Assembly (NCBI RefSeq): GCF_000373905.1
Contig: NZ_KB892705.1
Coordinates: forward strand, 2,437,020-2,501,019
Direction of reading: 5' to 3'
Length of the DNA stretch: 64,000 bases
Origin: Mycobacterium sp. 155
GTDB taxonomy: Bacteria > Actinomycetota > Actinomycetes > Mycobacteriales > Mycobacteriaceae
The notes under the pieces were generated by a model. The model was not told the origin of the DNA. It ran no database searches and was given only the letters and a program-made list of their open reading frames with translations. Below, piece by piece: positions 11,240-20,925 of this stretch. Numbering within the stretch: the stretch's first letter is position 1; each line of letters begins with the position of its first letter. The translations under genes were made by a program, and so were the position numbers.

Positions 11240-12133
11240 CTAGTAACCTTCCTCTGCGAGTTCCTTCGCGGCGGTCCGGGGAATGGCCAGGACGGGAACC
11301 GGCGAGTGCCGCACGATCTTGGCAGCCCCCGACCCCAGGAACACGCGTGCTATCGGTCCAGCCTCGCTGGACCCGATCACCATGAGATCTCCTGGGCTCC
11401 AATCTATGTCGTCAATGGCATCCTCCCAATTCTCACCCTTGCCGATGACAAGTTCCGGATCCCGCCGGGCTGTCGTGGCATCGGCCTTGATGGCGTCCGC
11501 GGCAGCGGCGCGCATGCCATTGATCCACTGGTCGAGGACAGTCGAGTATTCGAAATGATCCCGGAGTACATCCGGTGGCGTCATGTGCACGGCGAACGAG
11601 GCCAATCGCAGGTCCGCACCGAAATGATTGGCCAGCGTTGCGGCCGCCGCGACCTGTAGGCTGCCCTGCTCACCGCCGCTGAAGGCGAGTGTCACCCGCT
11701 TCACGTTGCCGGCTGTCCGAAAGCCGCGGATCGCGACCGCAACGGGAACCGGTGAGCTGTACAGCAATCGATCAGCAAAACTGCTGAGGGTCACTTGCTC
11801 TATTGGCCCCATTGCGGAGCCGACCACGATGGTGCTCGCAGCGTATTGTTCGGCAGCTTGCACCAGCCCGCTGGGCACTGACCGGGCTTCGAACCTGACG
11901 AACTGTGCAGGCACGTCCTTGGGCATGTCCTCGCGGGCCCGCGTCTCGGCAGTGTGGACCAACACGTCGACGTATGAGCGAAAACCCGGATCTCGGGCGA
12001 CGCCCGGCATCCGAGGATCCACCGCGACGATGCAGACCACCACGTCCTCGCCGCTGGATCGAGCGAGCATGCCGGCCAGGCTGAGCACCGACTTGGCGCG
12101 TCTGCCAGTGGGGTATCCAACAAGAATCGTCAT
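11240..12133 (-). CDS. Universal stress protein, two UspA domains
   Basis: 297 residues from ATG 12133 (MTILVGYPTGRRAKS) with AGGAA before it; the longer frame to 12205 is not needed. It contains two tandem Usp domains: residues 1-145 with TIVVGSAMGPIEQVTLSSFADRLLYSSPVPVAV, and 150-297 with DLMVIGSSEAGPIARVFLGSGAAKIVRHSPVPVLAI. Each has the G-x2-G-x9-G(S/T) ATP-contact pattern at least in part. Such proteins are induced by hypoxia and starvation in mycobacteria. The place between malic enzyme and a carboxylate carrier suggests co-regulation with the storage/acid operon rather than a direct enzymatic part. Confidence 0.88.
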   Translation of the reverse strand: MTILVGYPTGRRAKSVLSLAGMLARSSGEDVVVCIVAVDPRMPGVARDPGFRSYVDVLVHTAETRAREDMPKDVPAQFVRFEARSVPSGLVQAAEQYAASTIVVGSAMGPIEQVTLSSFADRLLYSSPVPVAVAIRGFRTAGNVKRVTLAFSGGEQGSLQVAAAATLANHFGADLRLASFAVHMTPPDVLRDHFEYSTVLDQWINGMRAAAADAIKADATTARRDPELVIGKGENWEDAIDDIDWSPGDLMVIGSSEAGPIARVFLGSGAAKIVRHSPVPVLAIPRTAAKELAEEGY

Positions 12134-12217
12134 TTCCTGGTCAACCTTTCGTTTGCAGCATCGTCGGGTCGCTCTGGCAATGAACGTGATTCCTGGCTGC
12201 CGCACATGTTCGGCACA

Positions 12218-13861
12218 TCAGTCGTCGTAGCTGGGGCGCCACCGAATGCCCTCGATAGCGTGGCTGATGTTGTCGTAGGTCTTTCTGGCCACGCCGTCGG
12301 CGACCGCCGCGTGATACACCGCCTCCGTGACTGCCGTCGATATGGCCGGCAGATCGGCGACGCTGGGCAGCAGACCCGCGCCGGGTGTGGTTGGGTCAGA
12401 CTGGCGAGCAACGGCTTTGGCTGCAGCGTCGAGCATTCGGTTGGTCACGCGGGTGGCACCGGACACGGCCACTCCCAGGCCGATTCCGGGGAATGTCAGG
12501 ACGTTGTTGGCCTGGCTGACGGTATAGGTAACGCCGTCGTATTGCACTGGGGGCGAGGGTGAACCGGTCGCCACCAGGGCACGGCCGTTCGACCATGTGA
12601 TCACCTCGTCTGGGGTGGCCTCCATGCGAGAAGTCGGGTTCGAGATCGGGAAGACCAGTGGGCGCTCGGTACCCGCTGCCATCGCCTCGATGACCTCGCG
12701 AGTGAAGGCGCCAGGCACGCTCGCGCAGCCCAGCAGAATGGTCGGGCTGGCCAGCTTGACGGCCTCGAGCAGGTCCACCCGCCGATCCGCCGTGAACCCG
12801 AGCTGCTGTCGGTTCTTGGCATAGGGCGTTTGAAATTCGTGTAGCCCGTCCATGTCGTCGAACAACAAGCCTTGCTTGTCGATCGGCCAGATGCGGGCCG
12901 CCGCCTGCTCTGCGGTAGCCCCGGCGGCGACCATCGCGTCACAGATCTGGTCGGCGATCCCGATCCCGGCACTCCCCGCGCCGAACACCACCACGGTCTG
13001 CTCAGTCATCGGGACGTCCGTGACCTTCAGCCCGGCGTACAGGGCTGCCATTATCACCGCGCCGGTGCCCTGGACGTCGTCGTTGAACACGCAGTACTCC
13101 GATGAGTACCGGTCGAGGATTGCGCGGGCGTTCGCCGCACCGAAATCCTCGAAATGCAGCATGGCGTGCGGAAACAGGCGGTGCACGATCTTCACGTAGC
13201 GCTCGATGAACTCGTCGTATTCGGCGCCGCGCCGGCGCGGATGACGATTGCCCACGTAGAACGGATCATTGAGGAGCTGCTCGTTATCGGTGCCGACATC
13301 GAGTGACACCGCGATGGTTCGGCGTGGATCGATGCCACCGCCTGCGGTGTAGAGAGCAAGTTTCCCGGCGCTGATCTGGATGCCGCCCACACCCCAGTCA
13401 CCGATACCCAGGATCGACTCGGCATCAGTGCACACGATCAAGTCGACGTCATCCGGCCCCTGGCGAAGAGTTTCGAAGGATTCTGCGATCTCATCGGGAT
13501 GATCGATGGAGAGGTAGATGCCCCGTTGTCCACGGTATTCGCCGGAGAATCGCTGGATGGCCTCGGAAACCGTCGGGGTGTATACCACCGGCATCAGCTC
13601 GGTCAGATACTCGGAAAGCACCTTGAAGAACAGGATCTCGTGGCGATAGCGCAGCTGATCAAGAGCCAGGTTACGCGCCATATCCGTTGCCATTCCCTGC
13701 AACTGGCGCCACACCCGCTCGGCCTGCTGGTCCAGCGTCAACACACCGGAGGGCAGCCTGCCCGTCAACCCGAGCTGCTGCCGCTGCTCGTGGGTGAACC
13801 CCACCCCACGATTGAGACTCGGAACGGACAAAGCGACGGGAACGTGCGGTGTGCCGGTCAT
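12218..13861 (-). CDS. mez: NAD(P)-dependent malic enzyme
   Basis: 547 residues from ATG 13861 behind AAGAGGTGAA. It aligns over its whole length with M. tuberculosis Mez as I know it: start SLNRGVGFTHEQRQQLGLTG, the substrate site PVVYTPTVSEAIQRFSGEYRG (about residue 90), the metal-binding HFEDFGAANA and FNDDVQGTGAV (about 215-245), the Rossmann motif VVFGAGSAGIGIADQI, and PLVFPISNPTSR. The enzyme turns malate into pyruvate and CO2 with reduction of NAD(P). Here it would feed pyruvate and reducing power from C4 acids. It lies 32 bases after the Ca2+/H+ antiporter in the same direction. Confidence 0.95.
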   Translation of the reverse strand: MTGTPHVPVALSVPSLNRGVGFTHEQRQQLGLTGRLPSGVLTLDQQAERVWRQLQGMATDMARNLALDQLRYRHEILFFKVLSEYLTELMPVVYTPTVSEAIQRFSGEYRGQRGIYLSIDHPDEIAESFETLRQGPDDVDLIVCTDAESILGIGDWGVGGIQISAGKLALYTAGGGIDPRRTIAVSLDVGTDNEQLLNDPFYVGNRHPRRRGAEYDEFIERYVKIVHRLFPHAMLHFEDFGAANARAILDRYSSEYCVFNDDVQGTGAVIMAALYAGLKVTDVPMTEQTVVVFGAGSAGIGIADQICDAMVAAGATAEQAAARIWPIDKQGLLFDDMDGLHEFQTPYAKNRQQLGFTADRRVDLLEAVKLASPTILLGCASVPGAFTREVIEAMAAGTERPLVFPISNPTSRMEATPDEVITWSNGRALVATGSPSPPVQYDGVTYTVSQANNVLTFPGIGLGVAVSGATRVTNRMLDAAAKAVARQSDPTTPGAGLLPSVADLPAISTAVTEAVYHAAVADGVARKTYDNISHAIEGIRWRPSYDD

Positions 13862-13893
13862 TTCACCTCTTCATTCGTTGAGTTGGGGCAGCG

Positions 13894-15033
13894 TCATACG
13901 AAGTAGAAGGTGAGTCCGAGCACCGCATAGATGGCAAGCAGTTGCAGGCCTTCGTACCATGTGGATTCACCGCGCTGAGTGACCTCGTTGCCGATGATGA
14001 CCGCCAAGAAGATCGCACCGATCTCGAACCCGTTGAACACCAAGGGCATCGGGAACGGTCCGATCACAAACGACGCCAGCACCAGCACCGGGGCGACGAA
14101 CAGTGCGATCTGGGCGGCGGACCCCACTGCGATGTTGACGGAGATGCCAATCCGGTCGCGGGAAGCGAAATACACCGCAACCCAGTGCTCGGCGGCATTG
14201 CCGACGACCGCCACGACGATGACGCCGACGAAAAACGGTGAGAGCCCGATAGTCTCCGATGCCTCGGTGATGGAGTGCACCAGGATCTCTGACATCCAGC
14301 CCACCGCCGCACCCGCAATGGCCAGCATGAGCACGCTCTTGCCTACGGGCCATGGCTCACCGCCGTGATCGGGTTCGTCGTGGGCGGGGTTGAACAAGTG
14401 CGCGTGGGTCTTCAGGGAGAACAGCAACCCCGCCGCGTAGGAGACCAACAGCACCACTGCGACGCCGACCGACAATGCCTCTAGGGCGGGGGGAAACTGT
14501 ATCGCCTTAGCTCTAGGATTGGGCAACCCATCCCCGGCCACCAACTCGAATATCGCCGGCATGATCAGTGCGACCGTCGCAAGCAACAGCATGAGCGACT
14601 GGGCGGTGGCCGCCCGCAGTTCGAAGTGCTGCCGGTCTCGCTTCCTTCCGCCCACCAGCATCGAGACGCCGAGAACCAGCAGGATGTTGCCCAGGATTGA
14701 CCCCACGATCGAGGCTTTCACCACCTCGTGCAGCCCGGCGCCCAGCGCGAACAGCGCGATGATCAGCTCCGGGGCATTACCGAATGTCACGTTGAGCAAA
14801 GCACCCAGCCCCGGACCCGAGCGGGCCGCCAGCTCCTCGGTCGCGCGGCCCATCAGCGCTGCCGTCGGTATCACGCCGAGCGCGGATGCGGCGAACACGG
14901 CTACCGCGTCGGCGTGCATGAATTCCAGCAGGATCGCGACCGGGATCAACGGCACCAGCAGGTACGGCCAGCCCTCCCCCGTCAGCAGAAACGGCTTAGG
15001 GCGCTCAGTGGTCGGCGTCACAGAACTCGTCAT
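13894..15033 (-). CDS. Ca2+/H+ antiporter, CAX/ChaA family
   Basis: 379 residues, ATG 15033. Eleven membrane segments are predicted. The two inverted alpha repeats that form the ion site are clear: LLNVTFGNAPELIIALFAL (about residues 81-99) and VVAVVGNAAEHWVAVYFAS (about 270-288), each with the essential Asn and Glu. A histidine-rich cytoplasmic loop (HAHLFNPAHDEPDHGG) lies between the halves. Such carriers push Ca2+ out in exchange for protons. Its presence in the middle of an organic-acid operon is unusual and may relate to uptake of calcium-citrate by the CitMHS symporter 13 kb upstream. Confidence 0.92.
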   Translation of the reverse strand: MTSSVTPTTERPKPFLLTGEGWPYLLVPLIPVAILLEFMHADAVAVFAASALGVIPTAALMGRATEELAARSGPGLGALLNVTFGNAPELIIALFALGAGLHEVVKASIVGSILGNILLVLGVSMLVGGRKRDRQHFELRAATAQSLMLLLATVALIMPAIFELVAGDGLPNPRAKAIQFPPALEALSVGVAVVLLVSYAAGLLFSLKTHAHLFNPAHDEPDHGGEPWPVGKSVLMLAIAGAAVGWMSEILVHSITEASETIGLSPFFVGVIVVAVVGNAAEHWVAVYFASRDRIGISVNIAVGSAAQIALFVAPVLVLASFVIGPFPMPLVFNGFEIGAIFLAVIIGNEVTQRGESTWYEGLQLLAIYAVLGLTFYFV

Positions 15034-15087
15034 CGTATCCCTTCGGCAGTTCGTCCACGAGGACTCGCTTTTCGATGGGCCCCGCGA

Positions 15088-15960
15088 TCAGCCGGGACTC
15101 ACCGCAGCGCGCACCAACGCAGCCGTCTCGGATGGAGTCTTTCCGACCTTGACACCTATGGCCTCGAGCGCGGCTTTCTTTGCCGAGGCGGTGCCGGATG
15201 ATCCCGATACGATTGCGCCTGCGTGTCCCATGGTCTTGCCTTCGGGGGCAGTGAATCCGGCAATGTAGCCGAACACCGGTTTTGTGACGTGCTCGGCGAT
15301 GTAGCGCGCGGCACGTTCCTCGGCATCTCCACCGATCTCGCCGATCATGACGATCAGGTCGGTTTGGGGATCATCTTGAAATGCTTGTATGCAGTCGATA
15401 TGGGTGGTGCCGACTACGGGGTCACCACCGATCCCGATGCATGACGAGAAACCGATGTCGCGGAGCTCGTACATGATCTGATAGGTCAAGGTGCCCGACT
15501 TCGACACCAGGCCGATGGAACCCGCACTGGTGATGTCGGAAGGAATGATGCCCGCGTTGGATTGGCCGGGGCTGATCAAGCCGGGACAGTTCGGTCCGAT
15601 CACGCGGGTGACGCCGGAATTGGCTGCGTGCTGGACGAATTCGGCGGTGTCTCGCACCGGAACACCCTCGGTGATCACCACCACCAGCGGTATCCCTGCA
15701 TCGATCGCCTCGTGGACTGCGCCTTTGGTGAACCGAGGCGGTACGAACACCACCGACACGTCGGCACCGGTATGTTGTACGGCATCGGCGACGGTCGAGA
15801 AGACAGGTATGCCGTCGACCTCCTGACCACCCTTGCCCGGGGTCACACCCGCCACGATATTGGTGCCGCCGGCCACCATGCGCCGGGTGTGCTTGAGGCC
15901 TTCGGAACCCGTAATACCCTGCACCAGAACCCGGCTGGCCTTGTTGAGAAAAATCGACAT
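15088..15960 (-). CDS. sucD: Succinyl-CoA synthetase alpha subunit
   Basis: 290 residues from ATG 15960, three bases after the sucC stop. It has the CoA-binding N-domain ([18 protein letters not shown]), the cysteine stretch [18 protein letters not shown], and the phosphorylated active-site histidine in [16 protein letters not shown] (His246, the same number as in E. coli). With SucC it makes succinate, CoA and ATP or the reverse. Related malate-CoA ligases exist (MtkB), so malate cannot be fully excluded, but overall it looks like SucD. It is probably a second copy, as the TCA-cycle copy in mycobacteria normally stands in a different context. Confidence 0.94.
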   Translation of the reverse strand: MSIFLNKASRVLVQGITGSEGLKHTRRMVAGGTNIVAGVTPGKGGQEVDGIPVFSTVADAVQHTGADVSVVFVPPRFTKGAVHEAIDAGIPLVVVITEGVPVRDTAEFVQHAANSGVTRVIGPNCPGLISPGQSNAGIIPSDITSAGSIGLVSKSGTLTYQIMYELRDIGFSSCIGIGGDPVVGTTHIDCIQAFQDDPQTDLIVMIGEIGGDAEERAARYIAEHVTKPVFGYIAGFTAPEGKTMGHAGAIVSGSSGTASAKKAALEAIGVKVGKTPSETAALVRAAVSPG

Positions 15961-15963
15961 CGT

Positions 15964-17154
15964 TCAGGCTCCTTTACCCGTGGACCCGGCAAGTTCGGCG
16001 GCCCGGCGGGCGCCTCCGTCCATAGTGTCGACGCGCTCGACGAAATCGAGTGCGGCCTCCTCGAGGATCCGACGCCCTTCGGCGGCATTGTTACCGTCGA
16101 GCCGTACGACAAGCGGCTTGTTGACCGCCTCGCCCTGGCGCTCGAGCATGTCGATGGCCTGGACGATGCCGCCGGCCACTTCATCGCATGCCGTGATGCC
16201 GCCGAAGATGTTGACAAATATGCTCTTTACGGCCGGGTCGCTCAGGATGATGCCGAGTCCGTCGGCCATGGTCGCAGCTGACGCGCCGCCACCGATGTCG
16301 AGGAAGTTCGCGGGTGCGACACCGCCGAATTCTTCACCCGCGTACGCGACGACATCCAGCGTCGACATCACCAACCCCGCGCCGTTGCCGATGACGCCGA
16401 TCTCGCCGTCCAGCTTGACGTAATTGAGGTCCTTTGCCTTTGCCTTGGCTTCCAGCGGGTCAGTGGCCGCACTGTCCTCCAATTCGGCGTGACCGGGCTG
16501 GCGAAATGCCGCATTCGAATCGAGGGATATTTTCGCGTCGAGTGCCAGTACGCGTCCATCCTCGGTCTTGACCATCGGGTTCACCTCGACCAACGTGGCG
16601 TCCTCGGATACGAAGACCTGCCACAGTTGCTCGATGATCGCGGCGACTTGATCACGGACATCGTCGGGAAAGGCTGCCGCCTCGACGATCTCGCGCGCTT
16701 TGTCCGCATCGATGCCATCAAGAGCGTCGATGGGTATTCGCGCCAATGCGGAGGGCTTGGTGGCCGCGACCTGTTCGATGTCCATGCCTCCCTCGACCGA
16801 CGCCATGGCGAGATACGCGCGGTTCGCCCGGTCGAGGAGCAACGAGAAGTAGTACTCGTCGGCGATATCGGCTGCCGGAGCGAGCATCACCCGATTGACG
16901 GTGTGCCCCTTGATATTCAGCCCCAGAATCTCAGCGGCCTTGTCTTGCGCGTCATCTGGCCCGTCCGCAAGCTTCACCCCACCGGCTTTACCCCGCCCTC
17001 CGGTCTTGACCTGAGCTTTCACCACGACGCGACCCCCGCCGAGACGCAGTGCTGCCTCTCTGGCCTCAGCGGGGGTTTCAGCGACGGCGGCGTCCAATAC
17101 CGGTACGCCGTGTTTGGCGAATATGTCTCTTGCCTGATGTTCCAACAGATCCAT
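15964..17154 (-). CDS. sucC: Succinyl-CoA synthetase beta subunit
   Basis: 396 residues, ATG 17154 ([19 protein letters not shown]). The ATP-grasp domain is complete: [56 protein letters not shown], and the C-terminal CoA-ligase part [14 protein letters not shown] and [15 protein letters not shown] with the expected GG/GI histidine-phosphate contact. It follows the alpha/beta hydrolase by 8 bases and is coupled to sucD, so a single transcript is expected. In this cluster it would either recover succinyl-CoA after CoA transfer or charge succinate imported by the SLC13 carrier. Confidence 0.95.
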   Translation of the reverse strand: MDLLEHQARDIFAKHGVPVLDAAVAETPAEAREAALRLGGGRVVVKAQVKTGGRGKAGGVKLADGPDDAQDKAAEILGLNIKGHTVNRVMLAPAADIADEYYFSLLLDRANRAYLAMASVEGGMDIEQVAATKPSALARIPIDALDGIDADKAREIVEAAAFPDDVRDQVAAIIEQLWQVFVSEDATLVEVNPMVKTEDGRVLALDAKISLDSNAAFRQPGHAELEDSAATDPLEAKAKAKDLNYVKLDGEIGVIGNGAGLVMSTLDVVAYAGEEFGGVAPANFLDIGGGASAATMADGLGIILSDPAVKSIFVNIFGGITACDEVAGGIVQAIDMLERQGEAVNKPLVVRLDGNNAAEGRRILEEAALDFVERVDTMDGGARRAAELAGSTGKGA

Positions 17155-17162
17155 TTTGCCGC

Positions 17163-18068
17163 CTATCTGAAAGTGTTACCGAGATCTTCATTGCCTGTGG
17201 CCGACACTGCGGTACGAACAATGTCGTTGAACACATCGGGGCGCTCGATCCAGCAGAGATGTCCGGCTCCGTCCAGCGTGATCACCGACGCATGGGGGTG
17301 TCGGCGCACGAGATGGGCGGCATTTGCGTACGGCACGACGCGATCTGCGGTCCCGTGCACAATCGTGATCGGCCGGTTGATGTCGCCCTGTGGAAGACCG
17401 TCATGCAGGAAGACGGCACTCGCCTCGAACTGCAACCGCCACGTGGCCGTCGGCGTACTTGCGTGTAATCGAAGCGCCAACAGTTCTTCGAACTCCTCCG
17501 GGTGCTGTCCTGCCCAGCCGGGGGTGAAAGACATCGGCATGGTGGCGCGCGCGAACTCGGCGGGACTGAGCCCCGACGCTCCTATCCAACATCTCAATGT
17601 CTCATCCGGGACCGGGGTGCAGCCCTCGCCGCCGCTGGTGGTGGACACCAGAATCAACGATCGGACCACGTCCGGATGGCGCAGCGCCAAACTCTGCGCG
17701 ATATAGCCGCCCATCGAGGTTCCCACCACATGAGCCGGACCGCGCGCCTTCTGCCGCAGCACCTCGTAGGCGTCGTCGGCCATCTGCTCGATGGAATAGC
17801 GGCTCCGCGGCTTGTCTGAATGTCCCACGCCCCGGTTGTCCATCGCCAGCATGCGGGCGAATTCCGAGATCGGACCGACCTGACGCTCCCAGCACCATCC
17901 GGCATATCCCAGGCCGGGAATAAACAGCACATCGTCGCCTTGGCCGTACTCCGACACGAACAACCGGGTGCCGTCTGATGCCAGCGCCATCTCGCTGTCG
18001 ACTATCACGCTTGCTCTACCACCATCGTTGACGTCCTTCCCACTGTTGTCCGCTGACTGTTCGTGCAC
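17163..18068 (-). CDS. Alpha/beta hydrolase in the PHA operon
   Basis: 301 residues from GTG 18068, three bases past the CoA-transferase stop; no good ribosome site is seen, so start by coupling, or at ATG 17990 ([11 protein letters not shown]), is possible. Motifs: oxyanion [22 protein letters not shown], nucleophile elbow GTSMGGY (Ser near residue 123), acid in [10 protein letters not shown], His in [15 protein letters not shown]. It resembles 3-oxoadipate enol-lactonases, but no aromatic pathway is nearby. Given its position it might cleave hydroxyacyl-CoA thioesters or short PHA oligomers; this is inference only. Confidence 0.82.
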   Translation of the reverse strand: MHEQSADNSGKDVNDGGRASVIVDSEMALASDGTRLFVSEYGQGDDVLFIPGLGYAGWCWERQVGPISEFARMLAMDNRGVGHSDKPRSRYSIEQMADDAYEVLRQKARGPAHVVGTSMGGYIAQSLALRHPDVVRSLILVSTTSGGEGCTPVPDETLRCWIGASGLSPAEFARATMPMSFTPGWAGQHPEEFEELLALRLHASTPTATWRLQFEASAVFLHDGLPQGDINRPITIVHGTADRVVPYANAAHLVRRHPHASVITLDGAGHLCWIERPDVFNDIVRTAVSATGNEDLGNTFR

Positions 18069-18071
18069 TTG

Positions 18072-19358
18072 TCAGATCAGCGCCATCTCTCGCGCGGCGG
18101 CGGTCAATTCGTCGCGGAAGTTGGGGTGTGCGATGGCGATGAGGGCCCGCGCACGTTCGCGCAGCGTTTTGCCGCGCATCTCCGCCACCCCGTATTCGGT
18201 GACGATCTTGTCGACGGTGTTCTTGGACGTGGTGACCACCGACCCGGGAGTCAGCGTCGGTGTGATCTTCGACTTCGAACCATCCCGGGTGGTCGACTGC
18301 AACACGATGAAACCCTGGCCGCCATCGGAATACACTGCGCCGCGGGCGAAGTCATACTGCCCTCCGCTGGAGGAGAAGTACTTTCCGGCCACGGTCTCCG
18401 AGGCGCACTGCCCGTAGAAGTCGACCTCGGTGGTGGCGTTGATGGAAACGAAGTTCGGCTCCCGGGCGATGACCCGCGGATCGTTGACCCAGTCCACCGG
18501 CGCGAAATCGACCGCCGAGTTCTCGTGCAGGAAGTCGTAGAGCCGCCGGGAGCCCAATGCCAGGGTGGTCACGATCTTGCCGCGGCGAAACTGCTTGTGG
18601 GTGCCGGTCACCACACCGGACTCGACCAGGTCGATCACGCCGTCGGAGAGCAACTCGGTGTGCACACCAAGATCCTTGTGCCCCTTGAGCATCGACAGCA
18701 ACGCATTGGGCATGCCCCCGATGCCGGCCTGAATGGTGGCCCGGTCCGGGATCCGTTCGGCAACCAGCGCTGCGATGGCCTGATCCTTGTCGGTGGGCAC
18801 CACCGCGTGACCTTCGACCAAGGGGTAATCCGCCTCTGTCCAGCCCACCACCTGGCTGATGTGCACCTGATTACCGCCGAACGTGCGCGGCATCTGTGCG
18901 TTGGCCTCTAAGAAGAACGGTGCCCGCCCGATCAGGGAGGCGGTGTAGTCGCAGTTGGTGCCCAACGAGAAGTAGCCCTGCCGGTTCGGCGGCGATGCCG
19001 CGGCGATCACCAGTGAGCATTTGGTGTAACGCTGCAGCAGGTCTGGCACCTCGCAGAAATGGTTCGGCACCAGGTCGCACTTGCCGGCCAGAAACGCCTT
19101 GCGCGACGCCGGCGCCAAGAAATACGACACATACCGCAAATGGTCGCCGAACTCCCCGTTGATGTAGCGCCGCTCCCGCAGCGCGTGCATCTGATGAATC
19201 CGGACGTCCTGCAATTCTTGCGCGTGTTCCTCCAGGGCGTCGACCACCTTGACCGGCTCGCCGTTGGCATTCGGCATGATGAGGTCCGCGCCCGGTTTGA
19301 TGTGCTCGAGTACGGCCTCAGGTGGTACCGGCGGGGTGAGAATGTTGTGAGAAGTCAT
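18072..19358 (-). CDS. Acetyl-CoA hydrolase/transferase family, 4-hydroxybutyrate CoA-transferase-like
   Basis: 428 residues from ATG 19358 (MTSHNILTPP), chosen for AGGAAG ten bases upstream over an in-frame start at 19382. It follows the pattern of clostridial AbfT/Cat2 proteins: early ADLIMPNANGEPVKVVDAL, then GYFSLGTNCDYT, the catalytic glutamate in GVHTELLSDGVIDL (Glu235), and the C-domain GGQYDFARGA and TEYGVAEMRGKTLRERARALI. These enzymes move CoA from acetyl-CoA to 4-hydroxybutyrate, butyrate, succinate or propionate through a glutamyl-CoA intermediate. Lying beside PhaEC it is a natural source of hydroxyacyl-CoA. Succinate:acetate CoA-transferase is the main alternative. Confidence 0.88.
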   Translation of the reverse strand: MTSHNILTPPVPPEAVLEHIKPGADLIMPNANGEPVKVVDALEEHAQELQDVRIHQMHALRERRYINGEFGDHLRYVSYFLAPASRKAFLAGKCDLVPNHFCEVPDLLQRYTKCSLVIAAASPPNRQGYFSLGTNCDYTASLIGRAPFFLEANAQMPRTFGGNQVHISQVVGWTEADYPLVEGHAVVPTDKDQAIAALVAERIPDRATIQAGIGGMPNALLSMLKGHKDLGVHTELLSDGVIDLVESGVVTGTHKQFRRGKIVTTLALGSRRLYDFLHENSAVDFAPVDWVNDPRVIAREPNFVSINATTEVDFYGQCASETVAGKYFSSSGGQYDFARGAVYSDGGQGFIVLQSTTRDGSKSKITPTLTPGSVVTTSKNTVDKIVTEYGVAEMRGKTLRERARALIAIAHPNFRDELTAAAREMALI

Positions 19359-19464
19359 CGGTCGTCGTCTTCCTGGCAGCATGGCATGTTGTTCGTGGAG
19401 CGAATGTTGTTGTTGCGGCGAATCGTCGAGAATCCGCCTCGGATGGGTACGTCCGCAGAGAGAC

Positions 19465-19755
19465 CTACTTGACCGAGTCCCGGGCAGCTTTGACGTACGC
19501 CGCGCTGATGTCTTCGACGAATTTTGTGTGTGCCGAGGCCAACGCCGAGATCCAGTCGAGCTGATTTCCGCCGCGAGCTACGCGTTCCTGAAAATCGACC
19601 ATGCTCCGTAACGCCTTCTCGTAGGCGTCCAGTGCGGCCCGGCCGGCGGTCCTGTTGGATTCGATCAGCTTTTCGGTCATTTCTCGGATCTGCGCAATGG
19701 TCTTATCGAGACTCGCCGGATCGAAGTTGGTGTTGGTGAAATCACCGGGGTTCAT
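19465..19755 (-). CDS. Phasin-like small granule protein (first)
   Basis: 96 residues, ATG 19755 with AGAGAGG upstream. After a short polar start (NPGDFTNTNFDPASLDK) the rest is one long amphipathic helix region (IREMTEKLIESNRTAGRAALDAYEKAL, then SMVDFQERVA, LDWISALASAHTKFVEDISAAYVKAARDSVK). Size, composition and the A-x-x-K-F-x-x-D-x-x-x-A-Y pattern fit phasins, which coat PHA granules and set their size. It sits 67 bases after phaC. It is not similar in sequence to the second phasin-like gene at 34066. Confidence 0.7.
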   Translation of the reverse strand: MNPGDFTNTNFDPASLDKTIAQIREMTEKLIESNRTAGRAALDAYEKALRSMVDFQERVARGGNQLDWISALASAHTKFVEDISAAYVKAARDSVK

Positions 19756-19822
19756 GAGTACAGCCTCTCTACTTGGTTGGATGCTGGCAGGTGGAAGCTA
19801 CGGTGGTAGGCCAGAAGCCGCG

Positions 19823-20923
19823 TCAGGTGTCGCGATCCGCCAGCCACTCGGTAATGCCGTTGCCGACTATTCCTTGCGATTTGGAGGAGACGAACAGCCC
19901 GATGTGACCACCGCGCAGGCCCATTTCGGTGTAATCGCTTGTGCCCAGTTTCCCGTTCAGGGCTTTCGACGTCGCCGGCGGAATGATGTGGTCACCCGAC
20001 GCGAAAATATTGAGAACCGGCATGGTGACCTGCCGAAGATCGACATTGCGGTCGCCGAGCTTCCAGGTGTTCTTGATGAGCTTGTTGTCCTGGTAAAGAT
20101 CCTGCAACCATTCCCGCGCGGCTTCACCGGCATGGTCAGGCCGATCTGCAAGCCACTTCTCCATGCGCAGGAAATTCAGGAATTTGTCATCGTCGTCGAC
20201 GACATCGAGTATGTCCAAATTGTATTTGGTAGCGGATCGCACCGGCGTAAGCATCGAGAAGACAGCACCCATGAATTCGCCGGGAAGCACTCCCCACACG
20301 TCGATCATCTTGTCGACGTCATCCTTGGTGAGGCTACGTGTCCATACGTTGATGAACCCCTTCCCGGGATCATCCTCTTCCTCATCGGCGTGAAAATCGA
20401 GCGGTGTCACGGCCAACACCAAGTTTTGCACTTTCGCCGGCTCCAGGGCCGCGTACGCGAGCGTGAACACGCCGCCCTCGCAGATACCGAGAAGGTTGAC
20501 CTTGTCCGCTCCTGTGGCGTTGCGCATGGCGGTCACACATTCGTCGATGTAACCCGACACGTAATCGTCGATGCTCAGCCAGCGATCCGCGCGACTGGCA
20601 TTGCCCCAGTCCACCACCCACACATCGATGCCCAGACCCAGCAGTTTGCGGACCAGTGATCGATCCTCTTGCAGGTCGGTCATCGTGTAACGGCCGATGA
20701 GGCTGTACACAATCAGCAACGGGGTCCGGATCCGCTGTTCTGCCAGGGGCCGATACCGCGACAGCGTGACCTTGTCGGTGCGCAGGATCTCGTCCTTGGG
20801 GGTCGTCGCGATCTCGACCTCGGAGTCCTTGATACTGCTGAGCCGCTCCATCCCCGCGGTGATCTTTGCATTGAGGGCCGAAGCCTCTTGCATGAGCTCG
20901 GCCGCATTCGGAATCGGCATCAT
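19823..20923 (-). CDS. phaC: Class III polyhydroxyalkanoate synthase, catalytic subunit
   Basis: 366 residues when started at ATG 20923, five bases after AGGAG; GTG 20929 (overlapping the phaE stop) and ATG 20920 are alternatives. The lipase-like box is GICEGG, with the active-site thiol Cys148; the other triad members are in FASGDHIIPP (Asp311) and LRGGHIGLFVSS (His340), very close to the positions in Allochromatium PhaC. YSLIGRYTMTDLQEDRSL and VWVVDWGNASRADRWLSIDDY are also class III/I hallmarks. At 366 residues it is the short class III form that needs PhaE, which is encoded directly upstream. It joins (R)-hydroxyacyl-CoA units into polyester on granules. Confidence 0.95.
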   Translation of the reverse strand: MMPIPNAAELMQEASALNAKITAGMERLSSIKDSEVEIATTPKDEILRTDKVTLSRYRPLAEQRIRTPLLIVYSLIGRYTMTDLQEDRSLVRKLLGLGIDVWVVDWGNASRADRWLSIDDYVSGYIDECVTAMRNATGADKVNLLGICEGGVFTLAYAALEPAKVQNLVLAVTPLDFHADEEEDDPGKGFINVWTRSLTKDDVDKMIDVWGVLPGEFMGAVFSMLTPVRSATKYNLDILDVVDDDDKFLNFLRMEKWLADRPDHAGEAAREWLQDLYQDNKLIKNTWKLGDRNVDLRQVTMPVLNIFASGDHIIPPATSKALNGKLGTSDYTEMGLRGGHIGLFVSSKSQGIVGNGITEWLADRDT

Positions 20924-20925
20924 CG

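Noticed and set aside
16489..17706. 405-codon plus frame
   Set aside because: Antisense to sucC and the hydrolase, both well supported.
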